A DNA stretch of 64,000 nt, from assembly GCA_965262565.1 (NCBI GenBank), contig CBDHFQ010000025.1, forward strand, positions 62,001-126,000. The letters run 5' to 3'. The DNA comes from CBDHFQ01 sp965262565. GTDB taxonomy: Bacteria > Bacteroidota > Bacteroidia > J057. Position 1 is the stretch's first letter. Each line of letters opens with the position of its first letter. The position numbers and the translations under genes were made by a program. The notes beneath the pieces were generated by a model. The model made no database searches and was not told where the DNA came from. It was given only the letters and a program-made list of their open reading frames with translations. Below are positions 45,405 through 55,751 of the stretch, piece after piece.

Positions 45405-47612
45405 CTATTTGTCTTTTAGCTCCCAAACTCCATCCCAGTCTGATGTAGGTGGATGATCAATAAAAAAATTACATCGATCAATAAAAATTTGAGTAGGTAA
45501 ATCGTCTGTAATTAATTGTTGGGCTGCGATAAATGCTTCTTTAGCCTTTGTAAAAGATCTATCTCGATAGGCCGAAAGAGCTTGATGGTAAGAGTACAAA
45601 AATATTTCATCTTTAGATGAGATTTCTGCAGTTTTTGAATCTATGACTGAATACACCTTAGTGGGTGTTTTCCTGCCTTTAACTAAAATGGTGTCGATTT
45701 CACGACAGTAAAATTGATCCTGGATTTGCTTATAGGTTGCTTCACAGATAAGCATTTCTACTCCATACTTTTTAGTAGCCCCTTCTAAACGGGAAGCCAG
45801 ATTAACCGGATCTCCAATGACAGTATATTCAAATCTTTTTTCTGCCCCTATATTCCCGGAAATAACTTGTCCGGTACTAACCCCAATGCCTATTTTTAAT
45901 GGAGGCTTTTTCAATAGGAATCTCTTTTTATTTAGCTGCGTTAATTTTTTCAGCATATCGATTGCTGTATGTACTGCATTGACGGGGTCCAACTTATTTG
46001 CATAGGGTATTCCAAACACAGCCATGATGGCATCTCCTATAAATTTATCTAACACCCCATTATGATCCAGAACAGCGTCGACCATCAATTGGAAGTATTC
46101 ATTTAGCATGGCCACCACTTCCATAGCTTTTAATTGCTCAGTAAGGGTGGTAAATGCTCGAATATCTGAAAATAGAATCGTACAGTTTTGGGATTTACCA
46201 TCGAGTAAGTATAGATTGTCGCGATTAAGTACATCTTTAATAAGATGTTTGGGAAAGTACCTACTTAAATTGTTTTTAATGCGTTTAGATTGAGTAATGT
46301 CATCTAAGACATATACAGCTCCCATATTGGCACCTTTATTATCGTGCATGGGGACAGCATTTAAATTAAAGACCAGTTTTTTATCTTGTTTAATCGGAGC
46401 TTCTATTTCAAATTCTTCATATTTTTCTCCATGATTAATAACTTTTTCGGTAGGATGGAAAATGGAAGCATATTTTTCCTCAATTTCCTTATAGTGTTTG
46501 CCTAAAAAGTCTGCCGAACTAACTTCTAGCATCTGGCATAAACTACTATTGGCGGTTTTTATGGTTCCTGTAGAATCTACTGTCATAATTCCACTATTTA
46601 AATGCTGGATCAGGCTATCCAAATAATTTTTCATATTTTCTATTTCATGGAATAGCTTAGCATTTTCGATAGCTATATTCGTTTGGGCAGCAAATCCATT
46701 CAATATCCAAATATCTTGTTCAGTAAAGTCTCCATTGAGTTTATTTATTACCTGAATGACACCTATTAATTCTTGCTTGGGGTTGAGCACAGGAACTCCT
46801 AATATAGATTTAGTCACATAGCCGGTAATTTTGTCAGAGCGTGAATCAAAAAAAGGATTTTCATAAGCGTTGTTTGTAATATAGGGGGTTTTTTGTTCTG
46901 CTACCATTCCTGCTATCCCTTGTCCTATTGGCACTTTTAGGATAATATCTTCTAATCCTTTTGCATACTTGGTCCAAATGTGTTTATGATCATCATCGAG
47001 GAAAAATAGGGTAGCTCTATCTGCATTTGTAATTTTGGCAGCTTTATTCATAATGAGTTTAATCAGACTATCCAGATTAAGTTCTGATGAGATGGCATTG
47101 GTAACTTCTAAGAGGGTAGAGATATTTTCGCGACCCTTTTTGGCTGTTTCATACAACTGGGTGTTTTTAATGATCAATGAAATAGTAGCAGCCAAACTTT
47201 CCAGAATAATCATATCTCTTTTTGAAAAGATCCCCTTTTTCTTATTGATCGATTGTATGACTCCCAGTACTTTATCGGACTCGTCAAATACGGGAACACA
47301 TAACACCATTCTCGTAATGAAACCATGTTCATTATCGGTAACTTTATATAGTAAGACACTATTCTGGGCATCATTTACAATCATAGATTTACCAGTATGT
47401 GCTACAGTACCAGCTATTCCTTGTCCTAATGGAACAGTAATGCAAATATTTTCTAATCCCTGCGCTACGATACTTTCCAGTATTGAAGTCTCTTGATCCA
47501 GCAGAAAGAATGAACTTCTGCTAGCGTTTACCGCATTGGAAATGTTTTCTAATACAGCATTAATTTCTTTGAGAATAATGGAATTTATCTGCTTTGATTG
47601 ACGCTTTCTCAT
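45405..47612 (-). CDS. GAF-GAF-PAS class III adenylate/guanylate cyclase
   Basis: 735 residues, cytoplasmic, no transmembrane helix. Two GAF domains (about 10-155 and 168-322, each with a PLGQGIAG/PIGQGIAG block), a PAS domain (about 330-440, LIQHLNSGIMTVDSTG), and a class III cyclase domain (about 470-640). Catalytic metal-binding Asp residues are in FSDIRAFT and GDAIMAVFG, and the transition-state-side block VIGDPVNLASRLEG is present. It should make cAMP or cGMP in response to ligands bound by the GAFs. A cyclic-nucleotide-binding protein lies in the exporter operon 11 kb away; the link is speculation. Confidence 0.93.
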   Translation of the reverse strand: MRKRQSKQINSIILKEINAVLENISNAVNASRSSFFLLDQETSILESIVAQGLENICITVPLGQGIAGTVAHTGKSMIVNDAQNSVLLYKVTDNEHGFITRMVLCVPVFDESDKVLGVIQSINKKKGIFSKRDMIILESLAATISLIIKNTQLYETAKKGRENISTLLEVTNAISSELNLDSLIKLIMNKAAKITNADRATLFFLDDDHKHIWTKYAKGLEDIILKVPIGQGIAGMVAEQKTPYITNNAYENPFFDSRSDKITGYVTKSILGVPVLNPKQELIGVIQVINKLNGDFTEQDIWILNGFAAQTNIAIENAKLFHEIENMKNYLDSLIQHLNSGIMTVDSTGTIKTANSSLCQMLEVSSADFLGKHYKEIEEKYASIFHPTEKVINHGEKYEEFEIEAPIKQDKKLVFNLNAVPMHDNKGANMGAVYVLDDITQSKRIKNNLSRYFPKHLIKDVLNRDNLYLLDGKSQNCTILFSDIRAFTTLTEQLKAMEVVAMLNEYFQLMVDAVLDHNGVLDKFIGDAIMAVFGIPYANKLDPVNAVHTAIDMLKKLTQLNKKRFLLKKPPLKIGIGVSTGQVISGNIGAEKRFEYTVIGDPVNLASRLEGATKKYGVEMLICEATYKQIQDQFYCREIDTILVKGRKTPTKVYSVIDSKTAEISSKDEIFLYSYHQALSAYRDRSFTKAKEAFIAAQQLITDDLPTQIFIDRCNFFIDHPPTSDWDGVWELKDK

Positions 47613-48825
47613 GATATAGAGGTGTTAACGATGGTTGTTACAAGCACTTAAATCAAAGCTAATGGATTCTATCAAATAGGAGAAAGTGTATATGTAGAAT
47701 GGCAGAAATTTCAGGCTTTATGTCACAAACGACAGCATAATTGAACAGTTTTCTCAGTTTCGCTTTGATCAATATTTTGTAATATTCAATGTTCATCATA
47801 TGATGATTGTTATATACAAGTTGATATATATTTGCGCTTTTTAACATGTTTGTTTGATGAAAAAGGTTGGCCCATTGAAACATTTTACTGAGGTTAGTAA
47901 AGAAAGACCGTAGCTTTACGTTGAATGAGGTTTCAAACTATGGTTATTAATTCAAGAAGATCCGATATGATCAATTGAATAAGGGAGATTAAGTTTTAGG
48001 TTAAAATGTAGCGATTTCTTACATCTGTGTGTAGTTATTTGTGCTTGTCTATTTTAAGGGGATACTAACCTGAAAACTAGGTATTAATGCTTGAAAATGA
48101 ATGGTATGCCTAAAATTACTACAAAAATAAGCCTAATCAATCGCATCTGAAGGCTTAAGTTCGGATGGGAGAATAAAATGAAAGAAATGTTGTATAAGTA
48201 CAAACGCTTATTTTTAACGAAAAAATGAATATTATGAATTTTTGCAACATGATGTATTGGTAATTGTAATGTTTTGTATATAGTTATACTTTTTTTTGGA
48301 TTAAAAAAAATACGTATTATTTATGATTAATATAAATTTTAAGTATTGATAATCATTAAGTTATTAGCACTTGTATATATATCCATAATTATATGTGAGT
48401 ATTTATTGTCATAATATGGTTATATATGTACGAATTTTTGCATATTTAGGATATTTTGAATATTCAGATCAATTTATAATATTATAGTATAGTCGTTTAC
48501 ATAACATCTTTAAAGGAAAACACTTTGGGTAAATGATCCTGTAATATTCTTCGGATTACGATGAGTTACTTATGATTTGATATGATACTCATTCATTTAG
48601 ACGCTGAATAGGTAACTCCAGGCCAATGATGCATATTGATAAACCGCTATCATACGATGGTGAGCGGCTGTTGGTCCAAGCTTTAATAAGATTTAAAAAG
48701 CTCATAATAATACTGATTTCTCATTGAGGGTAAATTTTTAGAGTAAATCCTTTTCAAGGATTGTAACATACGCTATCTGTACATCAAGATAGGATGAAAC
48801 TGAATACTTCTAATCCAATACTGAA
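47613..48825. other. Long gene-free AT-rich stretch upstream of the lanB gene
   Basis: About 1.2 kb, strongly AT-rich, with no supported gene. Only very short frames occur, none with the Cys/Ser/Thr-rich C-terminus expected of a lanthipeptide precursor; the longest in the 3' part (48626-48727, 33 residues) has no recognisable content. It should hold the cyclase and lanB promoters. No strong hairpin or RNA gene seen. Confidence 0.55.
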
Positions 48826-51800
48826 ATGAAACATCCATACGAGTTCATCCCTAATTTAGTAGTTAGGTCACCAGTTCTGCCTTTCCCCGATAAAATTGAT
48901 GAGAGACGATTAAAAAATTTTGCTAGAAATGCATTTATTCTCGAAGCAGTGTATGTTGCCTCTCCTAATTTATACCGTAAACTTCTTAAATGGCAAGAAG
49001 GATCTTTGAATTGCCCAAAACAGATAAAAAAAACAAAGCAAACCTTTCTTAAATATCTTTACAGAATGAGCAGCCGAACTACTCCTTTTGGCTTATTTGC
49101 AGGCTGTTCAGTAGTGGAATGGAGTAAGGAAAAACCGAATATCAAATGTCAACACACCTTGAGCCGTCTATCCCAGTTAGATATGCACTATTTGGGAGAG
49201 TTGTCTCAGGTTCTTAAGAAGACATCATATATCAGAGATCATCTGTTATATTTTCCCAATTCAAGTATTTACTTTATTGGTAATAAGTTGAGGCATATAA
49301 GATCTTCATATTCACCCGAAAATAAGAAAGTGTATGAATTAAGTTCTGTGAGAGTGTCTTATCACTTAAAGGAGTTGTTGGAGCATTGTCATAAGGGTAT
49401 GTCGTTAATTGAAATGAAAAAATTACCCTTATTGGCGAAATTTGAAGATAGTATATTGGATGAGTACCTAACAACCTTAATTGATAAACAGATTATCATT
49501 AGTGAGCTTGAACCTTGTTTATCAAAAAGAACATACCTTTCTAATATTTGTGAAACCTTAAAAAAAATATATGGCACTCATCCATGTAACGAACTTAAAA
49601 AGGTGGTTGACATCCTGGAGGAAGTACAATTGGGGCTTAGTAGAATAGATAAGAATAAGGTTAATTGCATTAATGCATATCAAGAAATTATTCAGCATCT
49701 CACTGATTTAGGGGTGCCTACCTCAAACCGTAAATTATTTAATATTACTTTAAATAAAGATACCGTTTCTCAAGGCATTGACCCAAACATACAAACTACT
49801 TTATTAAAAGGGTGGGGGGTATTGAATGCATTAGCAACAAATTCATCCAGCACAAATTTAGCTGTATTCGCTGCCAAATATTACGAAAGATACGGTAATA
49901 AAGAAATGCCACTGTTAAAGGTATTGGATTCAGAAGCTGGCTTGTCTTATCCTGTTAGGGAGCAGAAATTTGATACATTCCTTACGAAAGGGCTAGAACT
50001 TTTTGATAATAGAGAAGATTCAAAGACAAGCTTGGTTTGGTCAAAAAAGCAAAGACTATTATGGAGTAAACTAAATAATTCGCTGCAACACCGCTTATAT
50101 GCTGTTAATATAGATGATAAAGATATAAAAGACTTTGAAGTAAGGTGGGATGATGTACCCTTATCGCTATATATAATGTTCAAAATCATCAATTGTGCCG
50201 AGTCGCAGGTGCTTATTGAGGCTGTAGGTGGAACGAGTGGAGCCAATCTTTTAGGTCGGTTTACTCATGGTAATAAAAAAATGGACGAACTAGTCCAACA
50301 TATATCCTCAAAAGAACAAGCACAAGATAACAACGCCAGGTTTGCGGAAATCGTTCATTCTCCCGGAGGTAGAGAGGAGAATGTCATTCAAAGAACCACT
50401 TCTCGAGAATATGAAATTCCTTATTTAGCCAGGTCGGCTAAACATCCTTCAAAGCAAATATTACTAAAAGACGTAAATATTATCCTAGAGGGAGAAAAAA
50501 TTGTCCTAAAATGCGCTAAAAGTGGGATGAACATAATTCCTCGTTTTGGATCGGCTTACAATTACCAATTATCCGCACTACCAGTATTTAGATTTCTTTG
50601 TGATTTACAATCTCAAGGCCTAAGAACTAATTTTACTTTCGATTGGGGAGGATTAACTTCTCTGACTAAATTCTTCCCTAGAGTAAATTATAAAAATGTG
50701 ATATTAAGTCCCGCCAGGTGGCTGCTCAGTAAAGAGGATTTCCAACCCGACTTATTTCCCTTAGCTGATGCTGAAGATATTGTACAATCATTTACTACAT
50801 TTCGCAAAATCTGGATGATACCTACATATTTTTGTTTGGTAGAAGGAGATAACGAGTTGTTAGTGGATAGTTTGAATGAATTAAGCATATGTACATTTAT
50901 TGATACCATTAAGAGAAAAGAATCCATATCCTTGAAAGAGTTTCTATACGATAAAAGTATAAACGCATTAAGCCCTGAGAATGAATTGTATATGCAGCAA
51001 TATATAGCTCCTCTCATTAAAACATCGACGTCGAATACATCAATTATCTATTCCACACCTAATAATAACTTGCACATCAAAAAACATTTTACCCCAGGCT
51101 CAGAGTGGATATATTATAAGCTATATTGTGGATTCCGCTCTTCTGATGAAGTATTGGCAGAAGCTATTCACCCACTCATTCATAAATTACTTCAGGAGGG
51201 ATTAATTGATCAATGGTTTTTCATCAGATATTGGGATCCGGAAAGTCATTTAAGATTAAGATTAAAAGTGAAGGACCAGGGATTTAATGGTCGCATAATA
51301 AACTATGTTCAATCCTATCTTTCCCCTTTTGAGCAGTCAGGAGTAGTCTGGAGAATTCAGCTGGATACATATATGAGGGAGATTAAGAGGTATGGAGCTA
51401 CCTCTATGGAACATGCTGAGTCCTTATTTTGTGAAGATAGTTCTGATATACTTAACATTATCAGGAATACTGAGATAGAATCTTCAGAAGATGACCGATG
51501 GCTTTCGGCGTTCTGGTTGCTTGATGAATGGTTAAATATATTTGAATTCTCATTGAAGGAAAAAGTAATATTTACAGAAAAAATTAGGGATAAATTTATG
51601 AAAGAGTTCGAGCTTACGAAGTTATCAAAGCAGCAACTCAACAGAAAATTTAGAATAACTGAAAGCAAGCTAGTAGATATCTTTTCTGATAGTCAGGCAG
51701 ATCAAGCCTTTAAGTCTAATCTAAATCACAGAAGATCTGATCACTTCATTCAGATTGTAAAGGAACTTCTTGGGTTACATCAGGATGGGTTGCTGGAAGT

Positions 51801-51948
51801 GATCCTTCAAGACTTAGTTGGCAGTTTCATTCATATGTCCATGAACAGATTATTTCCTGCCAGTCAAAGAGAACACGAATTCATTGTATATTTCTATATG
51901 TTTAGGTTTTATCGGTCGAAGGTGGCCCAATTAGTGAGTGTTGTATAA
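48826..51948 (+). CDS. lanB: Class I lanthipeptide dehydratase (full-length LanB)
   Basis: 1040 residues. LanB enzymes dehydrate Ser and Thr of a precursor peptide by transferring glutamate from Glu-tRNA and then eliminating it. The N-terminal glutamylation domain is recognised by LVVRSPVLPFP and the diagnostic SSRTTPFGLFAG (82-93). The C-terminal elimination (SpaB-C) domain starts at about residue 750 (HFTPGSEWIYYKLYCG, DQWFFIRYWDPESHLRLRL) and runs to the end. Both domains are on one chain, whereas some Bacteroidota clusters have a split LanB. It converges on the lanC gene 67 bases downstream. The cytoplasmic location and partner are inferred from the family. Confidence 0.95.
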   Translation: MKHPYEFIPNLVVRSPVLPFPDKIDERRLKNFARNAFILEAVYVASPNLYRKLLKWQEGSLNCPKQIKKTKQTFLKYLYRMSSRTTPFGLFAGCSVVEWSKEKPNIKCQHTLSRLSQLDMHYLGELSQVLKKTSYIRDHLLYFPNSSIYFIGNKLRHIRSSYSPENKKVYELSSVRVSYHLKELLEHCHKGMSLIEMKKLPLLAKFEDSILDEYLTTLIDKQIIISELEPCLSKRTYLSNICETLKKIYGTHPCNELKKVVDILEEVQLGLSRIDKNKVNCINAYQEIIQHLTDLGVPTSNRKLFNITLNKDTVSQGIDPNIQTTLLKGWGVLNALATNSSSTNLAVFAAKYYERYGNKEMPLLKVLDSEAGLSYPVREQKFDTFLTKGLELFDNREDSKTSLVWSKKQRLLWSKLNNSLQHRLYAVNIDDKDIKDFEVRWDDVPLSLYIMFKIINCAESQVLIEAVGGTSGANLLGRFTHGNKKMDELVQHISSKEQAQDNNARFAEIVHSPGGREENVIQRTTSREYEIPYLARSAKHPSKQILLKDVNIILEGEKIVLKCAKSGMNIIPRFGSAYNYQLSALPVFRFLCDLQSQGLRTNFTFDWGGLTSLTKFFPRVNYKNVILSPARWLLSKEDFQPDLFPLADAEDIVQSFTTFRKIWMIPTYFCLVEGDNELLVDSLNELSICTFIDTIKRKESISLKEFLYDKSINALSPENELYMQQYIAPLIKTSTSNTSIIYSTPNNNLHIKKHFTPGSEWIYYKLYCGFRSSDEVLAEAIHPLIHKLLQEGLIDQWFFIRYWDPESHLRLRLKVKDQGFNGRIINYVQSYLSPFEQSGVVWRIQLDTYMREIKRYGATSMEHAESLFCEDSSDILNIIRNTEIESSEDDRWLSAFWLLDEWLNIFEFSLKEKVIFTEKIRDKFMKEFELTKLSKQQLNRKFRITESKLVDIFSDSQADQAFKSNLNHRRSDHFIQIVKELLGLHQDGLLEVILQDLVGSFIHMSMNRLFPASQREHEFIVYFYMFRFYRSKVAQLVSVV

Positions 51949-52015
51949 TCCAAATTTATAACACAGCTATTGGAAGACTTTTTGTTAAATGACGGATGGT
52001 AAATGGGGCCAAATG

Positions 52016-53179
52016 TTAAAGTAAAAAAGGTTTGGTCCAGTGGGATGTATGGTTGTTGGGATAAGTTAGAAACACTAAGCCTATGCCAGAAAGACCATTA
52101 ATGATCCCTTTGGGAATGCTTTCTAATGAGTTTTCTTCAAACAAATAAATGAGGGTCTGTTCCATCCAGTATTCATACCCTTCATAATAGCGTTGAATAT
52201 CTGAGATATGAAATAATGTTTTGTAAAATTGGGCTAAGCCTACCGTTCCATAGCAAAAAAACATATCTTCCACATGAAGTAAATCGGAGTTCTTTCGTAC
52301 CAATGAGTAAGTACCTATGAGGTCCGCTAAACTTTTATAATACTTATTCTGTGTTATTTCATAAAACCTATATAGAAGAAGTGTTTGGTTCAGATCTCCA
52401 TAACACCAACCTAATAATCTGCCATATTTAGGAGCACCTGTCTCCTTATGAATAAAGAATGGGTAAAAGGATATATCACCTGCATCTATATCTATGTCTT
52501 TTTTATATGTTAAAAGATAGGTTATTCCGTGGGTTAATATTTCTTGGATATTCTCCTTTTGAATTCCAGCTTTATATATTTTGATTAAGGTAAGAAAAAC
52601 ACCACAAAGCCCATGGCTAAGACTTAGATTGATATAGGACTCCATAGATGGTGGATTGAGAAAATTAATTTTTCTCAATCCTTCCTGGGTTCCAATTCCA
52701 AATTCAAATAATTGTTTCGTAATTAATGTTAAGTAGTGTTCGAACTTTGGGTGAGGAAGACGTTCAATAAAGTAGTGAATAATTCCCATGGCACCATATA
52801 GGAAATCCCAGTTACCGTCAGAAATTTCGAGGAGGGTTTTTTGAAATAGAAATTCATCTACGTTTAGCAAGGTTTTCTCCAGATCGAGTTGAAGAAATGT
52901 ACTTTTTTCCATTATGGAGAGGATAAATCCCAGACCGGAAATACCCTCTGCAAAAGAACAATCTAAGTGTTCAAGATCTGTATCTATATAAAATGCTAAT
53001 GCCTCATGAATTAATTGAGTCGCTTTATCATAATCTTCATTATTCGTATTTAGAAGGTATTTTTGGTAAAAATAGTAAGCCATGCCAGCCTTTCCGTCCA
53101 ACAAGCCAAACGAATCTAAATGTGACTGTCGTAGAATATCGTCAATCTGAAATAAAATATGGTTAACGACGGAATTCAT
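52016..53179 (-). CDS. lanC: Lanthionine synthetase C-like cyclase with altered zinc motif
   Basis: 387 residues. LanC cyclases join Cys thiols to dehydrated residues to form thioether rings. The alpha-toroid repeats are visible (LLDGKAGMAYYF, AEGISGLGFIL, FLYGAMGIIHY, SLSHGLCGVFL, GWCYGDLNQ, FCYGTVGLAQF, INGLSGIGLVFL). The acid/base-type His189 is in SHG, and the zinc ligands Cys259 (WCYG) and Cys309 are present. The third ligand, normally His in CHG, is Tyr310 (CYG). This may leave the metal site changed or weaken it. It is on the minus strand, head-on to lanB, and in the same direction as the LytS/LytTR genes upstream. Confidence 0.9.
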   Translation of the reverse strand: MNSVVNHILFQIDDILRQSHLDSFGLLDGKAGMAYYFYQKYLLNTNNEDYDKATQLIHEALAFYIDTDLEHLDCSFAEGISGLGFILSIMEKSTFLQLDLEKTLLNVDEFLFQKTLLEISDGNWDFLYGAMGIIHYFIERLPHPKFEHYLTLITKQLFEFGIGTQEGLRKINFLNPPSMESYINLSLSHGLCGVFLTLIKIYKAGIQKENIQEILTHGITYLLTYKKDIDIDAGDISFYPFFIHKETGAPKYGRLLGWCYGDLNQTLLLYRFYEITQNKYYKSLADLIGTYSLVRKNSDLLHVEDMFFCYGTVGLAQFYKTLFHISDIQRYYEGYEYWMEQTLIYLFEENSLESIPKGIINGLSGIGLVFLTYPNNHTSHWTKPFLL

Positions 53180-53445
53180 GGCCTCATTTTCTATTTAGAT
53201 AGCAGGTTAACTTTAATTTTGGAAATAAATTATACCAATGACATGATTGGCTATATCAATTCAGGAGAATTTACAGGTCATAGATTCTTGGTAAGACATA
53301 CTATTATCATGATAGTTCTAAGTGCGAACAAGATGGAGGATAAATGTTATCGCATGTTAATAAATAGCAATATATAATTTAAATGCGATGTTATTATTCG
53401 GGTAAAATGAAATGAGATTTCAGATCGATAAAATCATAGATAACA

Positions 53446-54174
53446 TTAAAGTATTTTATCTTCCAAGAAGGCAAACAGGGAGTTTTTGTAGGTTCCCCCT
53501 ATAGGTATGAGTTTACTTGGCTTATGTGAGTCTGAAATAATGATTTGATTTCCTTCTATTCCTTCTATTTTATTTAAGGCTACGATATAGGATTTATGAA
53601 CTCTTAGAAAGTCTTCTGAATTCAATTCTCTGTCAAGATCCTTAATATTTAGATATGCAACTATCCTTTCTTTAATAGTGTAGATAGATACATAATTTTT
53701 TAGTCCTTCGATGTAGATAATTTCTCCCAGATTTATTTTAATCATTTTTCCTTTAACACCTGCTTTTACCAGAATAAAATCATTTTCCTTTTTAGGAAAA
53801 TTCATTTCATTTAAATTTGAGGTCAATAAATTCAATGCCTTTTGTGCTGCTTTCAAGAAGCGATCAAAAGAGATAGGTTTGAGTAAATAATCTACTACAG
53901 CATATTCATATCCCTCCAAGGCATATTCTGGATAAGCAGTCGTCAATATGTACTTACATTTTTCTCCTAAAATTTTCAGAAACTGAATTCCTGTTAAGTC
54001 TGGCATCTGAATATCCAGGAAGACCAATTCTATGGATTGTTGTTGAATTAAATGGATCGCCTCTAACGGATCAGAAGAGGTGAATTTTAGTTCCAGGAAA
54101 GGAGTCTTATCAATATAATTGGTAAGAACTTCTATGGCATGTTGCTCATCGTCCACTACAACACAGGAAATCAT
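53446..54174 (-). CDS. LytTR-type response regulator
   Basis: 242 residues. Receiver domain (Asp8/Asp9 acid pair in VVVDDEQ, phospho-acceptor Asp54 in FLDIQMPD, Thr in ILTTAYPE, Lys in LLKPISF), then a LytTR DNA-binding domain (about 135-240, FILVKAGVKGKMIKINLGEI, ENYVSI-like LKNYVSIYT, FLRVHKSYIVALNKI). The start overlaps the end of the sensor kinase gene by four bases, so they are translationally coupled. It may regulate lanC (266 bases downstream on the same strand) or the divergent precursor region; this is inferred from position. Confidence 0.94.
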   Translation of the reverse strand: MISCVVVDDEQHAIEVLTNYIDKTPFLELKFTSSDPLEAIHLIQQQSIELVFLDIQMPDLTGIQFLKILGEKCKYILTTAYPEYALEGYEYAVVDYLLKPISFDRFLKAAQKALNLLTSNLNEMNFPKKENDFILVKAGVKGKMIKINLGEIIYIEGLKNYVSIYTIKERIVAYLNIKDLDRELNSEDFLRVHKSYIVALNKIEGIEGNQIIISDSHKPSKLIPIGGTYKNSLFAFLEDKIL

Positions 54175-55181
54175 GTCAATTTTATTTTATGAATAGTAAG
54201 TTCAACTGTAAAATAATGCTCCTCATCTGAGATAAAAAGATGGTGGTCAACACCATAAATTAAATTAAGCCTTCTTTGGATATTTAACAAGCCTATTCCT
54301 GTAGATAAATGATTGGCTAAATTATTTTTCTTATTACTTACATAAAACATCAAATAATTGTCATATATATTTATTTTTATCTGAATGGGAGCATCAGGAT
54401 TATTTGTTTGACCATGTTTAAATGCATTTTCCACAAGTGAGATAAAAACAAAGGAGATGATTTCTTTATTTTTAGGGTCCCCCTGGATATTGAAATCAAT
54501 ATATAACCTATCATTAAATCTCATTCTGTGTAGCTCAATAAAGTTATTTAAATATTGAATTTCCTGAACTAAATCTACTTTATCTCCAGTCTTCTCTTGT
54601 AACATGTAGCGCATAATATCTGCTAACAGTAAAGTGGCTTTAGCAAGTTCATCGGAGACAGGGTAAGCTTTAGCATATATAAGGTTGAGGGAATTGTATA
54701 AAAAATGAGGGTTAAATTGATATCTTAGGAGGGAGAGTTCTGCTTCGAGAAGACTCTTCTCAAGTTCATTATTCCTTTTTTGCTTAACAAGATAATTGTT
54801 TAATGCCCAATATCCTGTTCCGAAGATGGAGTAATAGACATAAATCCGGAAAAATTGTAAACAAAAAGTAGTAGGAGATCCGTATCCAAAATATTGATCA
54901 TCCCATATCGGGTAAATACTAAAATATAGAATATAGTGAAAAGAAATAAACAACGCAGCTGAACATATTTGACTCAGAACTAATTTCCCAATTAATTCTG
55001 GCTTCAAGAATTTTGGTAATAACAGGTATGTATTCAGATAAAAAATAGCAGCAAAACTTACAAAGGAAATGACTACATCAATGAAAATAATCATAAAATT
55101 ACTGCCTTCAGGTGGGTTAGTAACCAACTGAAAAACTATGTAAATAGTCCATGCGAATATATGAATAAATAGATGCTTCAT
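54171..55181 (-). CDS. LytS-type sensor histidine kinase
   Basis: 336 residues. Four transmembrane helices in the first 140 residues, then a His-kinase domain of the LytS/YehU type with the phospho-acceptor in YQFNPHFLYNSLN, a linker with LADIMRYML and LNNFIELHRMRF, and an ATPase domain with SLVENAFKHGQ (N-box) and STGIGLLNIQRRL (G-box). It has no extracytoplasmic sensor domain, so it may sense a peptide or membrane state through its helices. It is coupled to the LytTR regulator. Confidence 0.93.
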   Translation of the reverse strand: MKHLFIHIFAWTIYIVFQLVTNPPEGSNFMIIFIDVVISFVSFAAIFYLNTYLLLPKFLKPELIGKLVLSQICSAALFISFHYILYFSIYPIWDDQYFGYGSPTTFCLQFFRIYVYYSIFGTGYWALNNYLVKQKRNNELEKSLLEAELSLLRYQFNPHFLYNSLNLIYAKAYPVSDELAKATLLLADIMRYMLQEKTGDKVDLVQEIQYLNNFIELHRMRFNDRLYIDFNIQGDPKNKEIISFVFISLVENAFKHGQTNNPDAPIQIKINIYDNYLMFYVSNKKNNLANHLSTGIGLLNIQRRLNLIYGVDHHLFISDEEHYFTVELTIHKIKLT

Positions 55182-55604
55182 TCATTTTAATATAAGCATT
55201 ATTTCTATCAATAAATCATTTGCAATAAACTATACCTATATAGAATAAATTTAAGTATACGATTCTCATTTTTTAAAAAATTGATATCTTAATCTTGGGC
55301 AAAATTATTTATGGTTACAGAAGTAAATGATAAATGGTAATTTCAATCACTATTCATAGATAACTATAGTTGAATATCAGCCTTATTCACTAAGCATTAT
55401 CCTGTTTCTATAAGGTAAATTGGGGGGGCATAGTACGAATAAATGGTTAACTTATTCTTAGGGCCTTTTTGTACATATAAACTTAATTATGGCGAGTATC
55501 AACTATTTACATGGATTTAAAAGAAGGTTCGTGTAAAAACTTTTCTAAGGACTGTGGTAAAAGATAACTTGTTGATAACACTAATAACCCTAAGTCAATT
55601 AACA
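55182..55604. other. Gene-free stretch between the sensor kinase and the candidate precursor
   Basis: About 420 AT-rich bases between divergent transcripts. It should carry the promoters of the lytS operon and of the precursor. Only short frames occur. I see no convincing TTG/TAnnTTTG pair and no inverted repeat I would name as an operator. Confidence 0.45.
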
Positions 55605-55751
55605 ATGAAGAAAAATCAGCAAAAAAAATCGGAACAATTACTAACGTTTGATTATAAGAGACTCCTCTCTTTAGATTCTAATTATCAAATGAATAATCAA
55701 AACGAAAGAAAACTACAATACACTCGTGCATGCCCTACTACAGTGTTATAA
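55605..55751 (+). CDS. Candidate class I lanthipeptide precursor peptide
   Basis: 48 residues from the ATG at 55605; a GTG 17 codons upstream is in frame but less likely. The N-terminus is basic (MKKNQQKK), followed by a leader-like block LLTFDYKRLLSLD whose hydrophobic spacing, L-x-[LF]-x4-[IL]-x2-L-[ND], resembles leaders of Bacteroidota class I lanthipeptides as I recall them. The C-terminus is QYTRACPTTVL, with Thr40, Cys43, Thr45 and Thr46, so a Thr40-Cys43 methyllanthionine ring is possible. A hairpin with T-run follows directly. It sits among lanB, lanC and exporter genes. No double-glycine cleavage site is visible, which is a weakness. Confidence 0.55.
   Translation: MKKNQQKKSEQLLTFDYKRLLSLDSNYQMNNQNERKLQYTRACPTTVL

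Noticed and set aside
47659..47883. A 74-residue minus-strand frame upstream of the cyclase
   Set aside because: AT-driven composition (many Ile, Asn, His), no domain or signal. It is more likely chance in noncoding DNA.
48626..48727. A 33-residue frame upstream of lanB
   Set aside because: No Cys, no Thr and only two Ser, and no leader-like motif, so it is not a plausible precursor.
53159..53377. A 72-residue frame on the + strand overlapping the lanC start
   Set aside because: It has no start context, no family signal and no lanthipeptide-like end, and its 5' part lies antisense to lanC.
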